64,000 nucleotides of DNA. It comes from CAWDZK01 sp963807005. GTDB lineage: Bacteria; Actinomycetota; Actinomycetes; JACCUZ01. The notes under the pieces are model-generated. The model was not told where the DNA came from. It was given only the letters and a program-made list of their open reading frames with translations, and did no database searches. Positions 1 through 10,198 of the stretch are shown here, piece by piece. Location of the stretch: contig CAWDZK010000006.1 of the NCBI GenBank assembly GCA_963807005.1, forward strand, positions 434,001 through 498,000, written 5' to 3'. Both the position numbers and the translations under genes were made by a program. Positions within the stretch are counted from its first letter, which is position 1, and the number at the start of each line of letters is the position of its first letter.

Positions 1-1
1 G

Positions 2-193
2 CGAGCCCTGGCGCAGGAACGGTGCGACGCGGCGGGGATCCGGTTGCGGGTACCGCGTCCCGGCCTGTGCACCGACAACGGCGCGATGGTGGCCGCGCTC
101 GGCTCGGCGCTGCTCGCCCGCGGCGGGCCCGCGTCCTCGCTGGATCTCCCGGCCGACTCCTCGATGCCGGTCGAGCTCGTCGTCGCGGTCTGA
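2..193 (+). CDS. tsaD: tRNA N6-threonylcarbamoyladenosine synthase subunit TsaD (C-terminal end, cut by window start)
   Basis: Only the last 63 codons are present. The segment [12 protein letters not shown], preceded by a PRPGL stretch, matches the conserved C-terminal metal/nucleotide-binding region of the TsaD/Kae1/YgjD family, where an Asn-Asp pair lies close to the bound metal and ATP. TsaD transfers the threonylcarbamoyl group to A37 of ANN-decoding tRNAs together with TsaB and TsaE in the cytoplasm. The reading frame is open from base 2 to a TGA at 191-193. In actinobacteria tsaD lies shortly upstream of groES-groEL, as here. The call rests on a short but characteristic segment. Confidence 0.85.
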   Translation, partial: RALAQERCDAAGIRLRVPRPGLCTDNGAMVAALGSALLARGGPASSLDLPADSSMPVELVVAV

Positions 194-202
194 GCCGGCA
201 CC

Positions 203-1141
203 GTGCTCGGCTGGCTGTTCCTCGTCGCGGCGGCCGTGCTGCTCGTCGGTGGCGCGGAGCTCTTCGTCGAGAACGCCGCCGGAGCGGCCCGGCGGCTCGG
301 GGTCACCGTCATCGCCGTCGGGGTGCTGCTCGCGGGGGCGGAGCCGGAGGAGCTGCTGACCGCCGTGATCGCGGCGCTGCAGGACCGGCCGGGTCTGGCC
401 GCCGGCGACGCCATCGGCGCCAACGTGACCATGCTCACCGCCTGCCTCGGGCTGGCCGCTCTCGTGCGGCCGTTGGCGATCGGCCGGCGGGTCCGGCAGT
501 ACGCGGGGTTGGCGGCCGTCGCAGGACTGCTCGCCGTCCTGACGCTCCTCGGCGGGGTCGTCGGCCGGGTCGAGGGCGGGCTGCTGCTGGCGGCGTACGT
601 CGCGCTGGTCGGCCTCGTGTGGTGGCGTGAGCGTGAGCCGCCGGCACTGGGCGAGCTGGCCGAGCTCGCCGAGGAGGACGACGGCGCCGACGACGCCGCC
701 CGGCGGTCACCGGCCGCCGCTCTGGGGCTGGCCGTGGTGGGGGTCGTGCTCATGCTGGTCGGCGGCGACCTGGCGGTGAACGGCGCCGGCCGGGTGGTCG
801 ACGCCCTCGGCCGGACCGACTCCGCGGTCGGGCTCACGATCCTCGCGCTGGCCACCACGGCCGAGCTGTTCGCCCTGGTGTTCGCGGCGGTGCGCCACGA
901 CGTGCCGGAGATCGCCGTCGCCGGGGTGGTGGGGTCGGCGGCCTACAACGCGACCGCCACCCTCGGCGCAGCGGCCCTCGCCCGGCCGTTGCGCACCGAC
1001 GGGATCCTCGGTGCCGCGGTCCTGGCCGCGCTGCTGCCGCTGGTCGTGGTCGCTGCCAGCCGGGGCGGCCGCCTGGGTCGTCCGGTCGGCGGGCTGCTGG
1101 TGGCGGGCTACCTGGCCTACGTCGTGGTCCTGCTCGCCTGA
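203..1141 (+). CDS. Sodium/calcium exchanger family membrane protein (CaCA/YrbG-like)
   Basis: A 312-residue integral membrane protein made of two homologous halves, each with about five hydrophobic segments, separated by an acidic cytoplasmic loop near residues 150-172. This is the inverted-repeat build of cation/Ca2+ antiporters. The alpha-repeats are visible as GAEPEELLTAVIAAL near residue 45 and TTAELFALVFAAV near residue 212. Each keeps a Glu at the cation-site position, but the usual G-S/T-S-x-P-E wording is degenerate, so ion specificity is uncertain. The GTG start lies 9 nt after tsaD, suggesting cotranscription. The last 25 bp overlap tail-to-tail with the methyltransferase on the other strand. 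Confidence 0.75.
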   Translation: MLGWLFLVAAAVLLVGGAELFVENAAGAARRLGVTVIAVGVLLAGAEPEELLTAVIAALQDRPGLAAGDAIGANVTMLTACLGLAALVRPLAIGRRVRQYAGLAAVAGLLAVLTLLGGVVGRVEGGLLLAAYVALVGLVWWREREPPALGELAELAEEDDGADDAARRSPAAALGLAVVGVVLMLVGGDLAVNGAGRVVDALGRTDSAVGLTILALATTAELFALVFAAVRHDVPEIAVAGVVGSAAYNATATLGAAALARPLRTDGILGAAVLAALLPLVVVAASRGGRLGRPVGGLLVAGYLAYVVVLLA

Positions 1142-2325
1142 CGCGGCTCCACCACGAGCACCGTCTGCTCGCCGGCGACCCTGGTCAGGACCACGGTCGC
1201 CGTTCCGTCGCCGCGCAGCCGGAGCTGGCGACGCAGCTCCTCGGGGGTGACGGCGGTGCCGCGCTTCTTCACGGTCAGGTGACCCACCCCCCGCGCCCGG
1301 AGCAGGGTGCGCAGCCGCTTGACCCCGAACGGCAGCACGTCGGTCACCTCGTACGCCGACCCGAACGGCGTCGCCGGGGCGGTGTCCGTCGTGAGGTAGG
1401 CGATCGTCGGGTCCAGCAGCCGGCCGTCGACCAGGTCGGCCAGCTCGGCGACCAGGTGGGCGCGGATCACGGCCCCGTCGGGCTCCAGGAGGTAGCGTCC
1501 GACCGGGCCGGCCGCGGCGGAGCGCGTCCCGTCCCCGGTGAGCGTGGCGCCGGACGGCAGCAGCGTCGCGCGGCGCCGTACGCCGGTGGCCAGCGGCCCG
1601 CACCAGAGGGCGCACTCGAGCAGGTCGCCCCCGTCCGACACCCACTCGCCCTCGGCGTCGGCGGGCAGGACCGCGTGCGGGACCCCGGGCGCGAGCTTGG
1701 CGCCGGTGGCCGCGACCCGGCCGGCCACCGCCAGCACGAACGAGAACGGCGGGGACCAGTCGCGCGGGTCCAGCGCGCGACCGCGCGCCCCCCGCCTGGC
1801 CGGGTCGACGAAGACCGCGTCCACGTCGTCCAGGGACGTCGTCGTGACGTCCTCGCAGCGCACCTCGACCCGGTCGGCCAGCCCGAGCGCCTCGGCGTTG
1901 GCCGCCGCCACCGCCGCGGCGACCGGGTCGCGGTCCACCCCCAGCGACCGCGGCACGCCGGAGCGCGCCAGCGCCAGCAGGTCGCCGCCCAGGCCGCAGC
2001 ACAGGTCGGCGACCGTCCCGGCCCCGAGCCGGGCGTACCGCGCGGCGTGCCGGTCGGCCACCGCCCGCCGGGTTGCCTGCTCGAGGCCCGCCTCGGTGAG
2101 CCACAGGCGGTCGGCGTCCGGGCCGAGCCGGGGCCGGGCGCGGGCCCGCAGCCGGGACTGGGTCAGCGCTGCGGCGGCCAGCCCCGCGGGCACGCCCTCG
2201 CGGCGCAGCTGCTCGCTGGTGCCCAGGGCCAGCGCCTCGTCGTACGGCGGCAGCCGGGCCATCAGCGCGGCGCCCTCGGGGGTCAGGAGCGCCCGGACGT
2301 CGGCGGTCCCGTCGGGCTCGGGCAC
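1117..2325 (-). CDS. Class I SAM-dependent methyltransferase with THUMP-like C-terminal domain
   Basis: About 402 residues from a GTG at 2325. The central Rossmann fold shows motif I as VADLCCGLGGDLLAL near residue 105 and an acidic/product motif VFVDPARRGARG near residue 165. Both are typical of actinobacterial proteins annotated as THUMP-like methyltransferases, found near tsaD and groES. The final 70 or so residues, containing HLTVKKRGT, form the THUMP-like module. It probably modifies a nucleic acid, but the substrate is not established. The longer open frame to 2577 would run into the divergent diguanylate cyclase gene, so the GTG just upstream of PEPDGTADVR is preferred. Confidence 0.75.
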   Translation of the reverse strand: MPEPDGTADVRALLTPEGAALMARLPPYDEALALGTSEQLRREGVPAGLAAAALTQSRLRARARPRLGPDADRLWLTEAGLEQATRRAVADRHAARYARLGAGTVADLCCGLGGDLLALARSGVPRSLGVDRDPVAAAVAAANAEALGLADRVEVRCEDVTTTSLDDVDAVFVDPARRGARGRALDPRDWSPPFSFVLAVAGRVAATGAKLAPGVPHAVLPADAEGEWVSDGGDLLECALWCGPLATGVRRRATLLPSGATLTGDGTRSAAAGPVGRYLLEPDGAVIRAHLVAELADLVDGRLLDPTIAYLTTDTAPATPFGSAYEVTDVLPFGVKRLRTLLRARGVGHLTVKKRGTAVTPEELRRQLRLRGDGTATVVLTRVAGEQTVLVVEPRQASRTTT

Positions 2326-2348
2326 CCGCCGATCATGGCAGCCGGGGG

Positions 2349-2376
2349 TAAGGGTCCGGACCGTACCTGCCGATGA
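2349..2376 (+). promoter_or_regulatory. Possible sigma-28 (FliA/WhiG-type) promoter
   Basis: TAAG (2349-2352) and GCCGATGA (2369-2376) resemble the TAAA ... GCCGATAA recognition boxes of FliA/WhiG sigma factors. The 16-nt gap is one base longer than the usual 15. It lies 26 bp upstream of the ATG of the diguanylate cyclase. Suggestive only. Confidence 0.3.
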
Positions 2377-2402
2377 GGGGACGAAGCCCATGGGAGGTCC
2401 GC

Positions 2403-3455
2403 ATGACCGCGACACTGCAGCACGGCTCCACCGGCGACGACATCCCCGTCGACGTGCCGGTGGCCGAGGACGAGGCACGGCGGGTAGCCGCCCTGCACGC
2501 GCTCGGGGTCCTCGACCAGCCCCGGCAGGCCGACCTGGACGCAGCGGCCAGGCTGGCGGCGTACGTCTGCAGGACACCGACCGCCGCCGTGAACCTCATC
2601 GACGGCATCCGCCAGTGGCAGGCTGCGGCGTACGGCATGGAGCCGGGCGAGGTGGACCGGCGCGACGCGCTCGGCGAGCACACGATCACCGGCACCGACG
2701 TGGTCTACACGCCCGACGCCCGGTCGGAGCCCCGCTTCGCCGACAACCCGTTCGTGACCGGGCGGCTCGGCCAGGTCCGGCTCTACGCGTCGGCGCCGCT
2801 GGTCACCCGCGAGGGCCTCTCGATCGGCACCGTCTGCGTCTACGACGAGGCCAGCCGGGAGCTGGACGCGACCCAGCTGGGACTGCTGCGCGACATCGCC
2901 GACCAGGTGATGGCGCTGCTCGAGATGCGCCAGCTGGCGGCCGCCGTGGCGCGGACCGCCAGCCGCGACCCGCTCACCGGGCTCGCCAACCGCCGGGGGG
3001 TCGAGACGGCCCTGTCCGCCGCGGTGGCCCGCGCGGAGCGCGGCCTCGGGACGCCCTCGGTCGTGGTGGTGGACCTGGACGGCTTCACCGAGGTCAACGA
3101 GACCCTCGGCCAGCACGCCGGCGACGAGCTGCTGCGGGCGGTCGGGGACCGGCTGGTCCAGACCGCCCGCGCGGTCGACACGGTCGGCCGGCTGGGCGGC
3201 GACGAGTTCGTGGTGCTGCTGGAGCACACCGGTGGCCCGGGCGCGGGCGCCGCGCTGCGGCGGCTCCGGGGCTGCCTGGAGGAGCCGTTCACGGCCGCCG
3301 GCGGTGCCCGGCTGGCCGTGGGAGCCGCCCTCGGCATCACGACGTACCGGCCGGGCGACCAGGTCGCCTCGCTGCTGGCCCGCGCGGACGCCGAGATGTT
3401 CGCCGACAAGGCCCGCCGCAGCGCCGACCGCGCGTCGGCCGACGCGGCGCCGTAG
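2403..3455 (+). CDS. GAF-GGDEF diguanylate cyclase
   Basis: A soluble protein of 350 residues. A GAF sensor domain (about residues 30-175) is followed by a GGDEF domain (about 185-345) with the intact active-site loop GGDEF at residues 265-269. An RAVD inhibitory I-site lies five residues before it. The protein should make cyclic di-GMP from two GTP and be product-inhibited. The GAF part belongs to the kind often linked to GGDEF in actinobacteria (motif GEHTITGTDVVYTPDA); its ligand is unknown. The ATG at 2403 is preceded by GGGAGG. A hairpin terminator follows. In Streptomyces c-di-GMP controls BldD and development, which makes the nearby bldM-like gene notable. Confidence 0.88.
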   Translation: MTATLQHGSTGDDIPVDVPVAEDEARRVAALHALGVLDQPRQADLDAAARLAAYVCRTPTAAVNLIDGIRQWQAAAYGMEPGEVDRRDALGEHTITGTDVVYTPDARSEPRFADNPFVTGRLGQVRLYASAPLVTREGLSIGTVCVYDEASRELDATQLGLLRDIADQVMALLEMRQLAAAVARTASRDPLTGLANRRGVETALSAAVARAERGLGTPSVVVVDLDGFTEVNETLGQHAGDELLRAVGDRLVQTARAVDTVGRLGGDEFVVLLEHTGGPGAGAALRRLRGCLEEPFTAAGGARLAVGAALGITTYRPGDQVASLLARADAEMFADKARRSADRASADAAP

Positions 3456-3457
3456 GC

Positions 3458-3475
3458 CTCCCGGGCGGCCGGGAG
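3458..3475 (+). terminator. Hairpin terminator after the GAF-GGDEF gene
   Basis: CTCCCGG (3458-3464) pairs perfectly with CCGGGAG (3469-3475) around a 4-nt GCGG loop, 3 bp after the stop codon. There is no T tract. Confidence 0.55.
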
Positions 3476-3505
3476 CGGTCGCCGCAGGTTCTCCTGGGCC
3501 GAGCC

Positions 3506-3532
3506 TTAGCACTCGGGTTGACCGAGTGCCAG
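3506..3532 (+). promoter_or_regulatory. CIRCE element 1 (HrcA operator)
   Basis: TTAGCACTC, 9-nt spacer, GAGTGCCAG. The left arm is identical to the CIRCE consensus and the right arm differs at two positions. The element overlaps the -35 box TTGACC at 3518-3523, so bound HrcA would block RNA polymerase. Confidence 0.92.
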
Positions 3533-3546
3533 GTCTGGCCTAGATT
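3518..3546 (+). promoter_or_regulatory. groES-groEL promoter
   Basis: TTGACC (3518-3523), exactly 17 bp, then TAGATT (3541-3546): a strong vegetative sigma-70/HrdB-type promoter set between the two CIRCE operators. It gives a groES leader of roughly 130 nt. Confidence 0.82.
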
Positions 3547-3551
3547 CGCTG

Positions 3552-3578
3552 TTGGCACTCTCGAGGTGAGTGTGCCAG
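3552..3578 (+). promoter_or_regulatory. CIRCE element 2 (HrcA operator)
   Basis: TTGGCACTC, 9-nt spacer, GTGTGCCAG. It is offset exactly 46 bp from the first element and lies over the predicted transcription start. The arms are slightly more degenerate than in element 1. Tandem CIRCE copies upstream of groES are known in other actinobacteria. Confidence 0.88.
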
Positions 3579-3681
3579 CCAGAGCAGCTACGGCGGAGTC
3601 GCACCCCGGCCCGACCCCCGCGACGGCGGACCGGTCCCGCACCCGCCCCATCCGCTCACGAGAACTGTGCGAGAGGGAGTC

Positions 3682-3987
3682 ATGACGACGGCCACCAAGG
3701 TTGCCATCAAGCCGCTCGAGGACCGCATCGTGGTCCAGCCGTCCGACGCGGAGCAGACCACCGCGTCGGGCCTCGTCATCCCGGACACGGCGAAGGAGAA
3801 GCCCCAGGAGGGCACCGTCCTCGCCGTCGGTCCGGGCCGCTTCGAGGACGGCGCTCGCGTGCCGCTCGACGTTGCGGTCGGCGACAAGGTTCTCTACAGC
3901 AAGTACGGCGGCACCGAGGTCAAGCACGGCGGCGAGGAGTACCTCGTCCTGTCCGCGCGCGACGTCCTTGCCGTCATCGAGAACTAG
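3682..3987 (+). CDS. groES: Co-chaperonin GroES
   Basis: 101 residues, the standard length for the 10-kDa chaperonin. The N-terminus [12 protein letters not shown], mobile-loop region [12 protein letters not shown] and C-terminal [10 protein letters not shown] are all typical. It caps the GroEL ring and controls substrate encapsulation in the cytoplasm. The start is set at the ATG at 3682, which follows a GAGAGGGAG ribosome-binding site with 2-3 nt spacing; an in-frame GTG 15 nt earlier lies upstream of that site. Transcription is expected to be repressed by HrcA at the two CIRCE elements and induced by heat. groEL follows after 145 bp. Confidence 0.97.
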   Translation: MTTATKVAIKPLEDRIVVQPSDAEQTTASGLVIPDTAKEKPQEGTVLAVGPGRFEDGARVPLDVAVGDKVLYSKYGGTEVKHGGEEYLVLSARDVLAVIEN

Positions 3988-4030
3988 GACGGCTCAACAG
4001 CACCACCTGGTCACCATCCGTGTGACCTGA

Positions 4031-5758
<1,728 letters not shown>

Positions 5759-5780
5759 CCGGCTGACACCCGCAGTCGTT

Positions 5781-5835
5781 GACTGGCGGAAGTCTTCGGT
5801 TCCGGGAGCGGGATAACCGAAGACTTCCGCCAGTC
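5781..5835. terminator. Perfect 21-bp palindrome after groEL
   Basis: GACTGGCGGAAGTCTTCGGTT (5781-5801) is exactly repeated in inverse at 5815-5835 around a 13-nt loop. It begins 22 bp after the groEL stop and ends 35 bp before the MerR gene. There is no T run. Best read as a strong, possibly bidirectional, actinobacterial-type terminator. Confidence 0.75.
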
Positions 5836-5870
5836 GATGGGGTGGTCGGTGGGTGCGGCAGGATCGGGGC

Positions 5871-6875
5871 ATGCCGATCCGCCGCCGGCCCGCGCCGGCA
5901 CCCGAGGTGCTGCTCGGGGTGGCCGCCGTGGCCCGGCGGCTCGGGGTCGCGACGGGCACGCTGCGGACCTGGGACCGGCGCTACGGGCTGGGCCCCAGCG
6001 CCCACGAGGCCGGGACCCGGCGGCTGTACACCACCGTCGACCTGGGCCGGCTGCTGCTGATGCGCCGGCTGATGCTGCAGGGCGTCGCCACCGGCGACGC
6101 CGCCGCGGCAGCGGCGGACGCGCGCCCCGGTGACCTGCCCGTCGCCGACGACCTGGTGCCGGAGGCACCCGTGGCCGAGGCCCGCGGTGCTCGCCGCCCC
6201 GTCCGGGGTGGCGGCCGGGTGGTGCCGCTGCGCGATGCCGGGCCGGCCGCCCGCGGCCTGGCCCGGGCCGCGATGGCGCTGGACGCCGACGCCTGCACCC
6301 AGCTGCTGGAGACGGCGCTGCGGCGTACCGGTGTCGTCCCGACCTGGACCGACGTGCTGCTGCCGGTGCTCACCGGCGTCGGCGACCGGTGGCGCAGCAC
6401 CGGCACCGGGGTCGAGGTCGAGCACCTGCTCAGCGAGTGTGCCGAGTCGGTGCTGCGTGCCGTGCCGTCCGGCGGACGGCCCCGCAACAGCCGACCCCTG
6501 CTGCTCGCCGCACTCGAGCCCGAGGACCACCGGCTGCCGCTGGTCGCGCTCTCGGCCGCGCTGACGGAACGGCGGGTGGGCACCCGGCTGCTCGGCGTCC
6601 GGCTGCCGGCCCGGGCCCTTGCCGACGCCGTCGCGCGGACCGGCGCCCTCGGCGTCTTCCTGTGGGCGCAGGGCGCCACCGGGACGGGATCGGTCCGGCT
6701 GCCACCCGGCCTGGTGTCCTCGGTGCGGCCGCACCCGGCGGTCCTGCTCGGAGGTCCGGGGTGGGACCCCGACGACGACCCGCCGGGAGCCACCTGGGTC
6801 CCCGACCTGGCCACCGCCACCGACACCGCGGCCGCGCTCGCCGTCGGAGCGGCCGCCCCGGGCGACCCGCGATAA
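5871..6875 (+). CDS. MerR-family regulator with CarH-like cobalamin-binding domain
   Basis: 334 residues. The N-terminal MerR winged helix (about 10-75) contains VAAVARRLGVATGTLRTWDRRYG. After a linker, residues 125-205 form the helical B12-cap domain with the full Wx9EH signature (W174, E184, H185) that defines AdoCbl-binding CarH/LitR photoreceptors. The Rossmann-like part keeps ExH (E218, H220, candidate lower axial ligand) and a late Gly-Gly (LLGGPG). The Gly after the DxHxxG motif is Pro, and the SxL motif is not evident. In CarH, dark AdoCbl-bound tetramers repress carotenoid or cobalamin-linked genes and light disrupts them. No carotenoid genes are near, so the targets are unknown. ATG at 5871; the GTG at 5853 is an alternative. 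Confidence 0.8.
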   Translation: MPIRRRPAPAPEVLLGVAAVARRLGVATGTLRTWDRRYGLGPSAHEAGTRRLYTTVDLGRLLLMRRLMLQGVATGDAAAAAADARPGDLPVADDLVPEAPVAEARGARRPVRGGGRVVPLRDAGPAARGLARAAMALDADACTQLLETALRRTGVVPTWTDVLLPVLTGVGDRWRSTGTGVEVEHLLSECAESVLRAVPSGGRPRNSRPLLLAALEPEDHRLPLVALSAALTERRVGTRLLGVRLPARALADAVARTGALGVFLWAQGATGTGSVRLPPGLVSSVRPHPAVLLGGPGWDPDDDPPGATWVPDLATATDTAAALAVGAAAPGDPR

Positions 6876-6934
6876 CCTCACGCCCGAGGATCCGGCCGGG
6901 ACGTCCCGGCGGGCCCAGAAGTGAGGGGACGGCC

Positions 6935-7837
6935 GTGGCGGAGGACCTGCCGGGACTTCTGGTGGCCGGGGAGCGAGCGGCTTTCCACGGGCGACCGGCC
7001 GCGGGTGTCGACCCCCTGCGCCGGGCCGTCGAGGCCGCCACCGACGCCGGTCTGACCGCCGAGGCCGCCGGGGCGGGTTGGCTGCTCGGCGTCTGCCTCG
7101 CGTCCTCGGGCCGGTACGGCGCCGCGCTCGAGGTCCTCGACCCGCTGGTCGCGGGGGACGGCAGCGCGGAGAGCCGGGTGCTCGGCGCCCTCGCCGCGGC
7201 GAGCGTCGCCAGCGTGCACCGCCAGCTCGGGCGGCACTCGGTGGCGCAGGGCTACGACGAGCAGGCCCTGGCCGGCTCTGGCGGCAGCGACGAGGCCGGC
7301 TTCGACGCGCTGCTCGGCCTGGCGGCCGACGCCGTCGGGCTGGGCGACGCCGCGACGGCGTCGGCCCGGCTGGCCGAGGCCACCGCCGTCGCCGGCGACC
7401 GGTCGGAGTGGTGGCGGCAGCGGGTCCGGCTGGGCTGGGTGTCGGCCGAGGTGGCGCTGCTGGAGGGCCGCCCGGAGGACGCCGCGACCGCGGCCGAGGC
7501 CGCCGTCGACCTGGCCGAGCAGTCCGGCGCTCCCCGCCACGTGGCCAAGGGACTGCTGTTCCTCGGCGTGGCCCTGGTCGAGTCCGGCCGGACCGACGAG
7601 GCGGCTCCCGTGCTCCGCCGGGCCGGCCTGCTCTCCGAGAGCCTCGGCACCCTGCCGCTGCAGTGGCCGGCCCGGGCCGTGCTGGGAGCGTTGCTGGCCG
7701 AGGATGCTCCCGACGAGAGCGCGCAGGCGCTGGCTGCCGCCAGACGTGCCGTCATCGCGATCGCGGGGGACCTGCCCGAGTCGCTGCGGGCCGAGTGGCT
7801 CGCCCGTCCCGACGTCGAGGCGCTCCTGCAGTCCTGA
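6935..7837 (+). CDS. TPR-like helical repeat protein, function unknown
   Basis: 300 residues, almost entirely alanine- and leucine-rich amphipathic helices in about 35-residue units (for example AAGAGWLLGVCLASSGRYGA, AKGLLFLGVALVESGRTDEA), the appearance of tetratricopeptide repeats. No catalytic motif, signal peptide or membrane segment is visible. The GTG start at 6935 has a GAGGGGA ribosome-binding site 5 nt upstream. It starts 59 bp after the CarH-like gene in the same direction and precedes bldM by 148 bp, so it could be cotranscribed with the regulator and act as a protein-protein adaptor. The specific role is not recognised. Confidence 0.65.
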   Translation: MAEDLPGLLVAGERAAFHGRPAAGVDPLRRAVEAATDAGLTAEAAGAGWLLGVCLASSGRYGAALEVLDPLVAGDGSAESRVLGALAAASVASVHRQLGRHSVAQGYDEQALAGSGGSDEAGFDALLGLAADAVGLGDAATASARLAEATAVAGDRSEWWRQRVRLGWVSAEVALLEGRPEDAATAAEAAVDLAEQSGAPRHVAKGLLFLGVALVESGRTDEAAPVLRRAGLLSESLGTLPLQWPARAVLGALLAEDAPDESAQALAAARRAVIAIAGDLPESLRAEWLARPDVEALLQS

Positions 7838-7985
7838 CCCACCGCCCCGCCGCCGGGACCGCCTACCGGGACCCACCGCGGCCGGCCGCAGCGATTTGGC
7901 TCCCATGGGTCATGCTCGCGCCCCTTCGTGCCGATGAGGAGTGGGTACGCCGGGACGGCCCCGGCGCGGGAGGTGACGCTCGGGC

Positions 7986-8591
7986 ATGTCCACCGTCCTC
8001 GTCTGCGACGACTCGCCGCTGGCCCGCGAGGCACTTCGCCGCGCCGTCGCCACGGTCGCGGGGGTCGAGCGCGTGCTCGTCGCCGGCTCCGGCGAGGAGT
8101 GCCTGGTGCGCTTCAGCACCGAGCGGCCCGACCTGGTCCTGGTCGATGTCCGGATGCCCGGCATCGGCGGGGTCGAGGCGGCCCGCCGCATCCTGGGCGC
8201 CGCGCCCCAGACCGCGGTGATCATGATGACGATGGCCGAGGACGTCGACGGGGTGGCCCGGGCGATCGGTTCCGGTGCCCGCGGGTACTGCGTGAAGGAC
8301 GCGTCCCGGGAGGAGCTGACCGCCATGGTCACGCACGCCCTGGCCGACATCGCCTCCCGGCACGCCCCGCGCCCGCGCCAGGACGCGGACGGCCTGCCCG
8401 CCCTCACCGAACGCGAGCTGCAGGTTCTCCGCGGCATGGGCCGCGGCCGCAGCAACAACGAGATCGGCAAGGAGCTCTACCTCTCCGAGGACACCGTCAA
8501 GACCCATGCCCGCCGGCTGTTCCGCAAGCTCGGCGCCGCCGACCGCGCCCAGGCGGTCGCGATGGGGTTCCGGTGGGGGCTGGTGCGCTGA
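7986..8591 (+). CDS. bldM: BldM-like atypical response regulator (NarL/FixJ family)
   Basis: 201 residues: receiver domain (1-120) plus LuxR-type helix-turn-helix (about 138-195). The start VLVCDDSPLAREALRRAVATV, the segment VDVRMPGIGGVE and the end RLFRKLGAADRAQAVAMGFRWGLVR closely match Streptomyces BldM as I remember it. Receiver residues DD near 9-10, phospho-acceptor-position Asp in DVRMP, Thr and Lys are retained, yet Streptomyces BldM works without phosphorylation, alone or with WhiI, to switch on developmental genes. Its place just before guaB is conserved in Streptomyces. No sensor kinase is adjacent. ATG at 7986 follows GGGAGGTGA. Confidence 0.85.
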   Translation: MSTVLVCDDSPLAREALRRAVATVAGVERVLVAGSGEECLVRFSTERPDLVLVDVRMPGIGGVEAARRILGAAPQTAVIMMTMAEDVDGVARAIGSGARGYCVKDASREELTAMVTHALADIASRHAPRPRQDADGLPALTERELQVLRGMGRGRSNNEIGKELYLSEDTVKTHARRLFRKLGAADRAQAVAMGFRWGLVR

Positions 8592-8634
8592 CCGGACGAC
8601 CGGCACCCGAGCGCGCCGATCTCCGGGCCGCTGA

Positions 8635-10170
<1,536 letters not shown>

Positions 10171-10198
10171 GGAGCAGGCACCTCCAGATGGCGAGCAC

